Positions 16,820 through 25,551 are shown, counted from the first letter of the stretch. The stretch is 64,000 nt of DNA from Streptomyces sp. NBC_01341 (GCF_035946055.1 NZ_CP108364.1:5580001-5644000); one strand, 5' to 3'. Numbers and translations are program-made. Notes: generated by a model not told the origin, from the letters alone.

Positions 16820-18220
16820 ATGCCCACCCCACCCCTCGCCGGAGGCACCGCCGGCCCCACCCACCTGCGCCCCCTCCTCGACACCGTCCTCGCCGCACTC
16901 CACGAAGGCGCCACCCGGCGCAACGGCCCCCTCCCCGCCGGCGGCCCCGACCACGTCACCCAACACCTCCACCACACCACCGGCCTCCTCATCCCCGACC
17001 ACGGAACCGGCCCCCACCACGCCCTGCGCACCCTCGTCACCGCACTCGCAGAAGGCGCCGCCGACCCCGCACACCCCCACTGCGCCGCCCACCTCCACAC
17101 CCCACCCCTCGCCCTCGCCGCCGCAGCCGACCTCGCCGCCTCCGCGCTCAACCCCTCCATGGACTCCTGGGACCAGGCACCCGCCGCCTCCGCCCTCGAA
17201 ACCGCCCTCACCACCGCACTCGCCACCGAGATCTACCCCCACACCCCCCACCCCGACGCCCTCATCACCACCGGCGGCACCGAAGCCAACCAACTCGCCC
17301 TCCTCCTCGCCCGCGAACGCCACGGCCCCGTCCGCGCCATCTGCGGCGCCAACGCCCACCACAGCATCACCCGCGCCGCCTGGCTCCTCGGCCTCCCCGA
17401 ACCCGTCATCATCCCCACCCCCACCGGCACCATCGACCCCCTCACCCTCCACAACGCCCTCACCCGACTCCAAGGCCCCCTCCTCGTCACCGCCACCGCA
17501 GGCACCACCGACACCGGCCAGATCGACCCCCTCACCGACATCGCCGACCTCACCACCACCCACGGCGCCGAACTCCACATCGACGCCGCCTACGGCGGAC
17601 CCCTCCTCTTCAGCCCCACCCACCGCCACACCCTCAAAAGCCTCCACCGCGCCCACAGCGTCACCCTCGACCTCCACAAACTCGGCTGGCAACCCGCATC
17701 AGCCGGCATCCTCGCCGTCCCCCACCACCACGACCTCCACCCCCTCCACCACCACGCCCCCTACCTCAACGCCGACGACGACACCGACGCCGGCATCCCC
17801 GACCTCCTCGGCCGCTCCCTGCGCACCACACGCCGCCCCGACGCCCTCAAAATCGCCGTCACCCTCCAAGCACTCGGCCGCGACGGACTCGCCGACCTCA
17901 TCGACCGCACCATCGCCACCGCCCACCACCTCGCCGACCTCATCCACCAACACCCCGCACTCGACCTCTACGACCGCCCCACCATCAGCACCGTCCTCTT
18001 CCGCCCCACCCACACCGACGACACCACCGTCGCCACCATCCGCCGCACCCTCCTCGACCAAGGCCACGCCGTACTCGGCCGCGCCCGCACCCACAACGGC
18101 CTCTGGCTCAAAGCCACCCTCCTCAACCCCCACACCACCCCCACCGACCTCCAACGCCTCCTCGACCACGTCACCCACGCCCACACCAGCGCCACCAAGG
18201 AAGGCAGCACACCCCGATGA
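16820..18220 (+). CDS. PLP-dependent group II amino-acid decarboxylase (DesA/DDC-like)
   Basis: About 466 residues of the aromatic/diaminobutyrate/lysine decarboxylase fold. Key parts: NPSMDSWDQAP (substrate loop), TTGGTEANQLALLLAR, ANAHHSITRAAWLLG, the Asp in HIDAAYGG that holds the pyridine nitrogen, and the PLP lysine in LDLHKLGWQP. The family removes the carboxyl group from lysine, ornithine, diaminobutyrate or aromatic amino acids. The gene overlaps the next by four bases (ATGA), and that gene is a lysine/amine N-monooxygenase, so the product is probably a diamine such as cadaverine or putrescine, as for DesA of desferrioxamine synthesis. Substrate choice cannot be read from sequence. 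A GAAGGA lies 11 bases before the ATG. I saw no iron-box-like palindrome upstream. Confidence 0.85.
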   Translation: MPTPPLAGGTAGPTHLRPLLDTVLAALHEGATRRNGPLPAGGPDHVTQHLHHTTGLLIPDHGTGPHHALRTLVTALAEGAADPAHPHCAAHLHTPPLALAAAADLAASALNPSMDSWDQAPAASALETALTTALATEIYPHTPHPDALITTGGTEANQLALLLARERHGPVRAICGANAHHSITRAAWLLGLPEPVIIPTPTGTIDPLTLHNALTRLQGPLLVTATAGTTDTGQIDPLTDIADLTTTHGAELHIDAAYGGPLLFSPTHRHTLKSLHRAHSVTLDLHKLGWQPASAGILAVPHHHDLHPLHHHAPYLNADDDTDAGIPDLLGRSLRTTRRPDALKIAVTLQALGRDGLADLIDRTIATAHHLADLIHQHPALDLYDRPTISTVLFRPTHTDDTTVATIRRTLLDQGHAVLGRARTHNGLWLKATLLNPHTTPTDLQRLLDHVTHAHTSATKEGSTPR

Positions 18221-19647
18221 CCGACCGGACCACCCCCGCAGGCGACCGGCCCCACGACCTCATCGGCATCGGCCTGGGCCCCTTCAACCTCTCCCTCGCC
18301 GCCCTCGCCCACGGCATCCCCACCACCGCGGACCAGCCCCTCACCACCGCCTTCTACGAGCAACGCCCCGCCTTCCACTGGCACCCCGGCCTCCTCATCG
18401 ACGGCGCCACCCTCCAAGTCCCCTTCCTCGCCGACCTCACCACCCTCGCCGACCCCACCAGCCCCTGGACCTTCCTCAACTACCTCCGCACCCGCGACCG
18501 CCTCTACCCCTTCTACTTCGCCGAGCAATTCCACATCCACCGCGCCGAATACGACGCCTACTGCCGATGGGTCAGCGAACAACTCCCCACCATCCACTTC
18601 AACCACCAGGTCGACTCCATCCGCTGGAACACCGACCACTCCCACTACGAAGTCGACTACACCCACCTCGGCCCCGACGGCGAAACCCGCACCCACGGCC
18701 ACACCCACACCCGCCACATCGCCCTCGGCGTGGGCACCGCCCCCTTCATCCCCGAACCCCTCCGACCCCTCGCAGAAGCCCCCGGCGTCCCCGTCATCCA
18801 CTCCGCCGACTACCTCCACCACCGCGAACAACTCCTCGAAGCCGGCCACATCACCGTCATCGGCTCCGGCCAGTCAGGCGCCGAAATCTTCCTCGACCTC
18901 CTCCGCGCCCGCCCCCAAGGCGTCGAAAGAATCCACTGGCTCGCCCGCACCCAGGCCTTCGCCCCCATGGAGTACTCAAAACTCGGCCTCGAACACTTCA
19001 CCCCCGACTACACCCACTACTTCCACGCACTCCCCGAGCACGTACGCGACAGCCTCGTCCCCCAGCAATGGCAACTCCACAAAGGCATCGACACCGACAC
19101 CATCTCCGCCATCCACCACGAGCTCTACCGGCGCACCCTCCACGGCGGCTGGCCCGACGCCACCCTCACCCCCGGCGTCAGCGTCCGCACCGCAGGCCGC
19201 ATCACCGGCAGCGGAAACCGCATCGAACTCCACCTCGAACACACCCAGCAAGCCACCCGAAGCCGCCTCACCACCGACGCCGTCGTCCTCGCCACCGGCT
19301 ACCGCGAACGCCCCCTCGACACCCTCCTCACCGGCATCGCCCCCCACATCCGCCGCGACACCCAGGGACGCCCCCGCATCCACACCGACTTCCGCCTCGA
19401 CCTCGGCCCCGCCCTCACCGGCAACATCTACGTCCAGAACGCCGAACGCCACACCCACGGAGTCGGCGCCCCCGACCTCGGCCTCGCCGCCTGGCGCAGC
19501 GCCACCATCCTCAACAACCTCACCGGAACCACCCCCTACCCCCTACCGCAGCGCACCGCCTTCACCACTTTCGGCCTCACCCCCCGGGCCGCCCCCGCCG
19601 TCCCCGGACAAGGCAGCCCGCTCACCCCTCTCGCGCAAGGGCAGTGA
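18217..19647 (+). CDS. FAD/NADPH-dependent lysine/amine N-monooxygenase (DesB/IucD/SidA family)
   Basis: About 476 residues. The FAD motif GIGLGPFNLSLA lies near residue 17, the NADPH motif GSGQSGAEIF near 220, and ATGYRERPLD near 360. TLADPTSPWTFLNYL and MEYSKLGLEHFTPDY are hallmarks of this family, whose members N-hydroxylate lysine, ornithine, cadaverine or putrescine with NADPH and oxygen. It is translationally coupled to the decarboxylase by an ATGA overlap, so the likely substrate is the diamine made there. The remaining desferrioxamine steps (acyltransferase DesC, NIS synthetase DesD) are absent nearby: the next gene downstream is a small secreted protein. The C-terminal 25 residues are Pro/Gly-rich and non-conserved in appearance. 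Confidence 0.88.
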   Translation: MTDRTTPAGDRPHDLIGIGLGPFNLSLAALAHGIPTTADQPLTTAFYEQRPAFHWHPGLLIDGATLQVPFLADLTTLADPTSPWTFLNYLRTRDRLYPFYFAEQFHIHRAEYDAYCRWVSEQLPTIHFNHQVDSIRWNTDHSHYEVDYTHLGPDGETRTHGHTHTRHIALGVGTAPFIPEPLRPLAEAPGVPVIHSADYLHHREQLLEAGHITVIGSGQSGAEIFLDLLRARPQGVERIHWLARTQAFAPMEYSKLGLEHFTPDYTHYFHALPEHVRDSLVPQQWQLHKGIDTDTISAIHHELYRRTLHGGWPDATLTPGVSVRTAGRITGSGNRIELHLEHTQQATRSRLTTDAVVLATGYRERPLDTLLTGIAPHIRRDTQGRPRIHTDFRLDLGPALTGNIYVQNAERHTHGVGAPDLGLAAWRSATILNNLTGTTPYPLPQRTAFTTFGLTPRAAPAVPGQGSPLTPLAQGQ

Positions 19648-19766
19648 CAAGGCAGTGACGCCCGCATCAGCGAGGATCAGCTAGGCCCACCCGCACCCTC
19701 CCGCTCAGGGACGGCGAAGCTTCACCACGAGCCGTCACGAATGTGCCGCATGATCGTTGAGCAAGC

Positions 19767-20105
19767 ATGATCAACATGAGGAAGCTCGCAACCCTGTTCG
19801 CAGCCGGCGCCCTGTCCCTGATCGCCGCCGCCCCCGCGAACGCCGCAGTCGACAGCCAGTGCGGGCAGTACATCTGCGTGATGACGGCCCACCACAACAG
19901 GTTCGTACAGGACATCACCGTCCAGACCAGGGACGGAAACTCCGGCACACTGCGCGCCTACTGGGGAGAATTCCGCTCCGGAAGGGTCGCAGCCGCCAGC
20001 CACCGCTGGGCCGTGGGCTACGAACAGGCGAACGCCAGCCTCGTCTGCGGAGCCCTGGAACGCGACGGCCGAGTCATCGAAGACGGCATCTGCGTCACCA
20101 TCTGA
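19767..20105 (+). CDS. small secreted protein of unknown function
   Basis: A 112-residue protein with a clear Sec signal peptide (MRKLATLFAAGALSLIAAAP, ending ANA-A). The mature part of about 85 residues has four cysteines, enough for two disulfide bonds, and is predicted beta-rich (CGQYICVMTAHHNRF, ASLVCGALERDG, GICVTI). I recognise no family; small Cys-containing secreted proteins of this size are common in Streptomyces. The ATG at 19767 is used; an in-frame ATG at 19776 would begin the signal at MRKLA. Apparently monocistronic. Confidence 0.72.
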   Translation: MINMRKLATLFAAGALSLIAAAPANAAVDSQCGQYICVMTAHHNRFVQDITVQTRDGNSGTLRAYWGEFRSGRVAAASHRWAVGYEQANASLVCGALERDGRVIEDGICVTI

Positions 20106-20243
20106 GCCACCCCGCCTGCCCCATGGCCACCACACCGACGGGCAGGCGGGCCACACCCCCCCTCACCTGCGACCAGCCCGGTGCGCCCCAGAGCCGACGC
20201 CACGCACGCATCCAGCATCACCCGCACACGCCCCGAAACGCAC

Positions 20244-20276
20244 TGGGTCCCCGCCGGCAGAACCGGCGAGGACCCA
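20244..20276. terminator. terminator at 3' end of 5'-nucleotidase gene
   Basis: Near-perfect 14-bp stem TGGGTCC-C-CGCCGG (20244-20257) and CCGGCG-A-GGACCCA (20263-20276), one mismatch, loop CAGAA. It lies just past the nucleotidase stop and may also stop transcription from the convergent secreted-protein gene. Confidence 0.6.
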
Positions 20277-20289
20277 TCGACGAGCAAAA

Positions 20290-22101
20290 CTAGAACACCG
20301 GCACACCCTCACGCGTCAGACGCCAGTCCACCGAAGCGAACTCCGCCGGATCCACCGAACCCTTCGCCTTCACCCAACCGATGATCGTGTTCCGGATCTC
20401 ATCCGAATTCGCCCACAACTGCTTCGAACCCGGAACATGCGGGAAATTACCCCCGCCACTCGCCCGATAATTGTTCACCGCGAACACGAACTGCGCCGCC
20501 GGATCCACCGGCGCCCCCTCGAACGACAACCCCACGATCCGCGACCCGGCCGGCTTCGCGATATCGATGTCGTACGACACCCCCGACACCACGTCATAGT
20601 TGTAATCCGGAATGTTCTCCGCATTCGTCAACTTCGACGTATCCACCGGAGCCCCCGCAGCCGTCTGCACGTAGTACCTCGCCGAGAACTCCAGATAGTC
20701 CTTCAACTGCGCACCCGTGAGAAGCCGCGCCTCCAGCGTGTTCTCGAACGGATACAAGCCCGCAGCATCCTTGATGGTCACCTCACCCGCGGGAATCGCC
20801 GCCGTACGCGAGAAACACGCCGCCTGCGACAGCACCGGCAACGCCGCGTACTCCCCACCCGCCAGCGCCGCCTTCACCGTCTCCGCCTGCACCAGGTTGA
20901 TCAGATCGATGACCGGCTCGTCCTTCCACGGCGCATCCACCGTCGACATCGCCGCCACCGACGTACCGATCACCTGGTTGACGTACGCCACGACCTTCCT
21001 GTGCTCGTCCCCGAGCATCGACGTGATCCGCGCGTCCTCCGCCACCGTGTTCGAATTCAGCACCGAAGCGCCGACCTTCTCGACCACCCAGCGGCCCTTG
21101 TCCCACACCAGGTCGAAGTCGAACAACGTCAACCGCTGCCCCCACTTCAACGGCTCCGAGAGAACGACCCGCTTCCCCGTCTCCTTGTTCGTCACGAAGT
21201 ACTCGGGAATCTCCGAATGCGCGTGACCCACCAGAATCGCGTCGATCCCCGGCACCTGCTCCGCCACCAGACCCGCCGCGTTCTCGACGTACGGCAGCTG
21301 ATCCCCGTACGACGACGTCCCCGACGAACCCGAATGCGCAGAAACGATCACCACGTCCGCACCCATCGAACGAAGCTTCGGCACCCACTTCGCCGCCTGC
21401 TCCTCAAGACCCGGGAACACCATCTTCCCACCGACATTCGCCTTGTCCCAGATCGCGATACCCGGATTCGTCAACCCCAGCACCGCCACACGCACATCAC
21501 GACCATGCGGCGTACGCACCCGCTTGATCACATACGGCGCGAACGCCGGCCGCAACGTCTTCGCATCCAGCGCGTTCGCACCCAGCAGCGGAAAATCACA
21601 CTGCTCCTCGAACTTGCGCAACACCGGAATGCCGTAGTTGAACTCATGGTTACCGAGCGCAGCCGCGTCATAACCGATCTTGTTCATCGCCTGCGCCATC
21701 GGATGCACCGGACCACGCCGCGCAGTGATCGGATCGACCTTCGCGTAGTAGTACGACAACTGCGTGCCCTGGATCGTGTCACCCGCATCGATCAGCAGCG
21801 TGTTGCCGCGCCCCCGCTCCTCACGGATCTCGTTCACCAACGTCGAGATCTTCGCCAGGCCCACATCGTTGTGCGCCTTGTCGTCGAACTCCTTGTCCGT
21901 GAAGTAGTCCCAGTTGAAGACGTTCCCATGCAGATCCGTCGTCCCCATCACCGTGAACGAGTACCGCTTCGCCGGACGGCCATGACCGTGCCCACGCGGC
22001 TCCGAGGCCGCCGCCGACCCGGCACCGACCCCTCCCGCCAGCGCCACACCGGCACCGGCAACGGCCGACCGGCCCAGAAACGTCCTGCGGTTCAACGGCA
22101 T
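20290..22101 (-). CDS. Tat-exported 5'-nucleotidase / metallophosphoesterase
   Basis: About 603 residues. The N-terminus has a twin-arginine signal (LNRRTFLGRSAVAGAG) and A-A-A cleavage region. The metallophosphoesterase domain shows DLHGN, GDTIQG, GNHEFNYG, and GHAHS; the C-terminal half is the 5'-nucleotidase domain (GEVTIKDAAGLYPFENTL, FVFAVNNYRASGGG). It probably hydrolyses nucleotides or cyclic nucleotides outside the cell to scavenge phosphate and nucleosides. Export folded through Tat fits a metal-loaded enzyme. The ATG at 22101 has GAGGAG six bases upstream. It is transcribed divergently from pyk. Confidence 0.93.
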   Translation of the reverse strand: MPLNRRTFLGRSAVAGAGVALAGGVGAGSAAASEPRGHGHGRPAKRYSFTVMGTTDLHGNVFNWDYFTDKEFDDKAHNDVGLAKISTLVNEIREERGRGNTLLIDAGDTIQGTQLSYYYAKVDPITARRGPVHPMAQAMNKIGYDAAALGNHEFNYGIPVLRKFEEQCDFPLLGANALDAKTLRPAFAPYVIKRVRTPHGRDVRVAVLGLTNPGIAIWDKANVGGKMVFPGLEEQAAKWVPKLRSMGADVVIVSAHSGSSGTSSYGDQLPYVENAAGLVAEQVPGIDAILVGHAHSEIPEYFVTNKETGKRVVLSEPLKWGQRLTLFDFDLVWDKGRWVVEKVGASVLNSNTVAEDARITSMLGDEHRKVVAYVNQVIGTSVAAMSTVDAPWKDEPVIDLINLVQAETVKAALAGGEYAALPVLSQAACFSRTAAIPAGEVTIKDAAGLYPFENTLEARLLTGAQLKDYLEFSARYYVQTAAGAPVDTSKLTNAENIPDYNYDVVSGVSYDIDIAKPAGSRIVGLSFEGAPVDPAAQFVFAVNNYRASGGGNFPHVPGSKQLWANSDEIRNTIIGWVKAKGSVDPAEFASVDWRLTREGVPVF

Positions 22102-22313
22102 CCTTGACTCCTCGTTCGAGCGAACAACGCGCGTAGATTCTGGCCCAGCCCTCACCACCCGCAACACCCCCAACAGGTTTCGATCTGATGACCAGGCCGC
22201 CCGGCGCCCCCACCCCACCCCCGCGCGCGCTCATCGGAGCGCGCCGCCGCACAATTCAACAATTGTCAATAGCCAGTCACACAAGGGCCGTTGGAAAGTC
22301 ATGCAGAGACAAA

Positions 22314-22329
22314 TACCTACCCATAGGTA
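22314..22329. promoter_or_regulatory. inverted repeat in pyk leader
   Basis: Perfect 6-bp inverted repeat TACCTA (22314-22319), spacer CCCA, TAGGTA (22324-22329), ending 17 bases before the pyk start codon. The surrounding 80 bases are A/T-rich for this genome. It could be an operator or a short hairpin near the ribosome-binding site. Confidence 0.4.
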
Positions 22330-22346
22330 AGGTCTAGGCTCGAACC

Positions 22347-23780
22347 ATGCGACGAGCAAAAATCGTTTGTACCCTGGGACCCGCAACCGACACATACGAG
22401 CAGATCAAGGCACTCGTCGAAGCGGGAATGGACATCGCCCGCCTCAACCTCAGCCACGGCACCTACGTCGAACACGAACAGCGCTACCGCCACGTACGCA
22501 AAGCCTCCGAAGAAACCGGCCGCAGCGTAGGAATCCTCGCCGACCTTCAAGGCCCGAAGATCCGCCTCGGCCGCTTCGCCGAAGGCCCCGTACTCCTTGA
22601 ACGCGGCGACGACTTCACCATCACCGTCGAACCCATGGAAGGCGACCGCCACACCTGCGGCACCACCCACGACGGACTCGCCACCGACGTCACCACCGGC
22701 GAACGCATCCTCATCGACGACGGCCGCGTCACCCTCGAAGTCACCGGCATCGACGGACCCCGCGTCCACACCACCGTCATCGAAGGCGGCATGGTCTCCG
22801 ACCACAAGGGACTCAACCTCCCCGGCGTCGCCGTCTCCGTCCCCGCCCTCAGCGAAAAGGACATCGACGACCTCCGCTGGGCCCTCCGCACCGGCGCCGA
22901 CATCATCGCCCTCAGCTTCGTACGCACCGGACGCGACATCGACGACGTCCACCGCATCATGGACGAGGAGGACCGCCGCCTCCCCGTCATCGCCAAGGTC
23001 GAAAAACCCCAGGCCGTCGACAACATCGACGACATCGTCGCCGCCTTCGACGGCATCATGGTCGCCCGCGGAGACCTCGGCGTCGAAATGCCCCTGGAAC
23101 AAGTCCCCATCGTCCAGAAACGCGCCATCAAACTCGCCAAGCGCAACGCCAAGCCGGTCATCGTCGCCACCCAGATGCTCGACTCGATGATCGACAACTC
23201 CCGCCCCACCCGCGCCGAAGCCTCGGACGTCGCCAACGCCGTCATCGACGGCACGGACGCGGTCATGCTGTCCGGCGAGACCAGCGTCGGCAAGTACCCC
23301 GTCGAAACCGTCCGCACCATGGCCCGCATCGTCGAGGCCGCCGAGGAGGACATCCTCGCCAAGGGTCTCCCGCCCCTCACCGACCGCAACAAGCCCCGCA
23401 CCCAGGGCGGCGCCGTCGCACGCGCTGCGGCCGAGATGGGCGACTTCCTCGGCGCCAAGTTCCTCGTGGCCTTCACCCAGAGCGGCGACACGGTCAAGCG
23501 CCTCTCCCGCTACCGCTCCCCGATCCCGCTCCTCGCCTTCACCCCGGACCCGGCCACCCGCGCGCAGCTCAACCTGACGTGGGGCGTCGAGACCTTCCTC
23601 GGACCGCACGTGGACTCGACGGACGCCATGGTGGCGCAGGTGGACGAGGAACTGCTGCGGATCGGGCGCTGCAAGAAGGGCGACGTCGTGGTCATCACGG
23701 CGGGGTCCCCGCCCGGAGTCGCCGGCTCGACGAACCTGGTACGGGTGCACCACATCGGCGAGGACGACAGCCCGAAGTAG
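22347..23780 (+). CDS. pyk: pyruvate kinase
   Basis: A complete 477-residue pyruvate kinase: N-terminus RRAKIVCTLGPATDTYEQI, substrate Arg and NLSHG, the active-site KVEKPQAVDNIDDI, the MVARGDLGVEMP metal and phosphate loop, and TQMLDSMIDNSRPTRAEASDVA shown here only by TQMLDSM. The C-terminal allosteric domain ends LVRVHHIGED. It makes ATP and pyruvate from PEP and ADP in glycolysis. The codon use shifts within the gene from strong C/A wobble to mixed G/C near its 3' end, at the strand-skew boundary discussed below. It converges with the HTH/LAGLIDADG pseudogene six bases away. Confidence 0.98.
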   Translation: MRRAKIVCTLGPATDTYEQIKALVEAGMDIARLNLSHGTYVEHEQRYRHVRKASEETGRSVGILADLQGPKIRLGRFAEGPVLLERGDDFTITVEPMEGDRHTCGTTHDGLATDVTTGERILIDDGRVTLEVTGIDGPRVHTTVIEGGMVSDHKGLNLPGVAVSVPALSEKDIDDLRWALRTGADIIALSFVRTGRDIDDVHRIMDEEDRRLPVIAKVEKPQAVDNIDDIVAAFDGIMVARGDLGVEMPLEQVPIVQKRAIKLAKRNAKPVIVATQMLDSMIDNSRPTRAEASDVANAVIDGTDAVMLSGETSVGKYPVETVRTMARIVEAAEEDILAKGLPPLTDRNKPRTQGGAVARAAAEMGDFLGAKFLVAFTQSGDTVKRLSRYRSPIPLLAFTPDPATRAQLNLTWGVETFLGPHVDSTDAMVAQVDEELLRIGRCKKGDVVVITAGSPPGVAGSTNLVRVHHIGEDDSPK

Positions 23781-23786
23781 AGGTCG

Positions 23787-24606
23787 TCAGTACTTCGGCC
23801 CGACGTGAGCGTCCATGAGCGCTACGGACGCCCGTCGGGCTACGGAGATGTTGTACTCCTTGCCCGCGCGGGTGCAGTGCGTCCACTCGACACCAAGCTT
23901 GTCCAGGGTGTCGGTGTAGAGCCGGCGGATGTCGTCCGAGACATTGGTGAACCAGTACCTCGGATACTCGTATCGCTTGCGCTCTCCGCCGACCACTCGT
24001 GTCGTCCAGTTGGTGATCCTGCAACCGTCGGAGTGAACGAGTCCGCGAACGAGCGCCCAGGGGGTCCGCATCGACGAGTTCTTGTTGCCACGCTTCCAGT
24101 TCGATCTTCCGTTCGTGCTTCCGGCCCGGTCCGTGTTGCGGAAACAGGCAGGGCAGGTGCTTCGAGTAGACCTTGATGTTGTGGCAGCCGGTCTTGCGTA
24201 CGCGACACGTGGCGTTGTCAGGAAAGACCCTGCGCATCGACGTTTCCGCCTCGGCTTGAACGCCGGGCCAGGCGTCGTCCAAAGTGATCATGAGGTTCGG
24301 CACCCGATGCTGTGAGTACTGGCTGATGTGGCCGTCGCCCAGGTAGAGGCCCAGGAGGTAGACGTAGTCAGACGCCGCGAGCGTGACACCGTCGCATCGA
24401 TGACAGCTGGGGTTATGTGCGCCCGGACAGGCGTTCCGCTTGGAGCGGTCCATGTGCAGCCAGTACGAAACCGTGCCGCGAGGTACTTGCAGGCGGCGCG
24501 CGACTTCCGCGCTCCTGATGCCGGAATTCAGAAGGGCGAGGGCGTTTTGCCGCACTTCCGCGCCATGGAAGATCATGGCAACACTGTGTGTGACGTTCCG
24601 AGGCAA
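23787..24606 (-). pseudogene. frameshifted HTH/LAGLIDADG-like protein gene
   Basis: Read in one frame, the gene encodes a short helix-turn-helix (GIRSAEVARRLQVPRGTVSYWL), a Cys/His cluster (CPGAHNPSCHRC) and a first LAGLIDADG-like motif GLYLGDGHI, continuing to FPQHGPGRKHERKIELE. At a run of five G on the plus strand (24060-24064) the frame changes and the rest (WALVRGLVHSDGCR, a second LAGLIDADG-like motif, then RYWFTNVSDDIRRLY to MDAHVGPKY) continues in another frame. Removing one base restores a protein of about 270 residues that matches the layout of an actinobacterial HTH family I recall. The two LAGLIDADG motifs are a homing-endonuclease trait, so DNA binding or cutting is plausible but unproven. 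A TTG start at 24606 or ATG at 24576 is possible. Sequencing error in a G run must be excluded before calling it dead. Confidence 0.7.
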
Positions 24607-24617
24607 TGCGTAGCAGA

Positions 24618-24651
24618 ATGCGGATGTTCACGAGAACGTGAGCATCCGCAT
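24618..24651. terminator. long palindrome between tRNA-Leu and the HTH pseudogene
   Basis: ATGCGGATG-t-TCAC (24618-24631), six-base loop, GTGA-g-CATCCGCAT (24638-24651): 13 of 14 bp paired. It lies 10 bases after the tRNA 3' end on the minus strand, so it probably terminates the tRNA transcript, though there is no T-run. Confidence 0.55.
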
Positions 24652-24660
24652 CGCCTGAAG

Positions 24661-24744
24661 TGCCGGGTATGGGATTCGAACCCACATGCCCTTTCGGGCA
24701 GAGGTGTTTGAGACCTCCGCGTCAGCCAATTGCGCCAACCCGGC
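24661..24744 (-). tRNA. tRNA-Leu(CAA)
   Basis: The reverse complement folds as a class II tRNA. The acceptor stem is GCCGGGT (24744-24738) with ACCCGGC, discriminator A at 24661. The anticodon arm is GAGGT-CTCAAAC-ACCTC, anticodon CAA. The long variable arm is TGCCC-GAAA-GGGCA and the T arm is GTGGG-TTCGAAT-CCCAT. CAA reads the leucine codon UUG, rare in most Streptomyces genes but used often in the GH35 gene of this window. CCA is not encoded. Its 5' flank lies just before pdtaR, which is divergent. Confidence 0.95.
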
Positions 24745-24836
24745 GGGGTAGCCGGACAGAAGTGTACCTGGTGACTGCTGGCGGTGGCGGGTAGGTAGGC
24801 TGCTCCGCAGCAGTACGCCCCACACCAAGGAGCCCC

Positions 24837-25493
24837 GTGACCACGCCCGAGTCGCCCCAGCCCGCAGACGCCGCCGACGACGACAAGTCGCACGTCCCGC
24901 CGCTGACGACCCGCGTCGTCATCGCCGAGGACGAGGCGCTCATCCGCCTGGACCTCAAGGAGATGCTGGAGGAGGAGGGCTACTCGGTCGTCGGTGAGGC
25001 CGGGGACGGGCAGCAGGCCGTCGAGCTGGCCCGGGAGCACCGCCCGGATCTCGTGATCCTGGACGTGAAGATGCCGGTGCTGGACGGGATCTCGGCCGCG
25101 GAGAAGATCGCCGAGGAGTCGATCGCCCCGGTTCTGATGCTGACCGCGTTCTCACAGCGGGATCTGGTGGAGCGGGCCCGGGACGCCGGGGCGATGGCGT
25201 ATCTGGTGAAGCCGTTCAGCAAGAGCGATGTGGTGCCGGCGATCGAGATGGCGGTGTCGCGGTTCGCGGAGCTGAAGGCGCTGGAGGGTGAGATCGCGGA
25301 TCTCTCGCAGCGGCTGGAGACGCGGAAGCTGGTGGACCGGGCGAAGAGCATTCTGCAGACGGATTACGGGCTGTCGGAGCCTGCCGCGTTCCGCTGGATC
25401 CAGAAGACGTCGATGGACCGCCGGATGTCGATGCAGCAGCTGGCCGAGGCGCTTATCGAGGACGCCGAGGAGAAGAAGAAGTCGGCCGAGTAG
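24837..25493 (+). CDS. pdtaR: ANTAR-domain response regulator (PdtaR-like)
   Basis: About 218 residues. A 24-residue acidic N-terminal extension precedes a receiver domain (VVIAEDEALIRL acidic pocket, phosphoacceptor Asp in LVILDVKMPVLDG, LMLTAFSQ, Lys in YLVKPFSK). The C-terminal ANTAR domain is intact (RKLVDRAKSILQTDYGLSE, AFRWIQKTSMDRRMSM). ANTAR proteins bind paired RNA hairpins and suppress transcription termination; the matching kinase, PdtaS, is usually elsewhere. Start is GTG at 24837 with AAGGAG just upstream. A strong terminator follows. Wobble positions are rich in G, unlike pyk nearby. Confidence 0.94.
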   Translation: MTTPESPQPADAADDDKSHVPPLTTRVVIAEDEALIRLDLKEMLEEEGYSVVGEAGDGQQAVELAREHRPDLVILDVKMPVLDGISAAEKIAEESIAPVLMLTAFSQRDLVERARDAGAMAYLVKPFSKSDVVPAIEMAVSRFAELKALEGEIADLSQRLETRKLVDRAKSILQTDYGLSEPAAFRWIQKTSMDRRMSMQQLAEALIEDAEEKKKSAE

Positions 25494-25510
25494 GTCATCG
25501 GCCGTACACG

Positions 25511-25551
25511 AAAGGGCCCGCCCCGGATGTTCTTCCGTGGGCGGGCCCTTT
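25511..25551. terminator. bidirectional terminator between pdtaR and livF
   Basis: Perfect 13-bp stem AAAGGGCCCGCCC (25511-25523) and GGGCGGGCCCTTT (25539-25551) with a 15-base loop, flanked by A-run and T-run, so it can work in both directions between convergent genes. Confidence 0.9.

Noticed and set aside
16820..19647. Complete desferrioxamine cluster
   Set aside because: Only DesA-like and DesB-like genes are present; the neighbours are pepN and a small secreted protein.
24607..24836. Integrated element or prophage at the tRNA-Leu
   Set aside because: No integrase, no repeat of the tRNA 3' end and no phage genes in the flanks.
23500..24836. Replication origin at the strand-composition switch
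   Set aside because: No cluster of DnaA-box-like sequences and no dnaA/dnaN genes were seen; Streptomyces oriC lies by dnaA.
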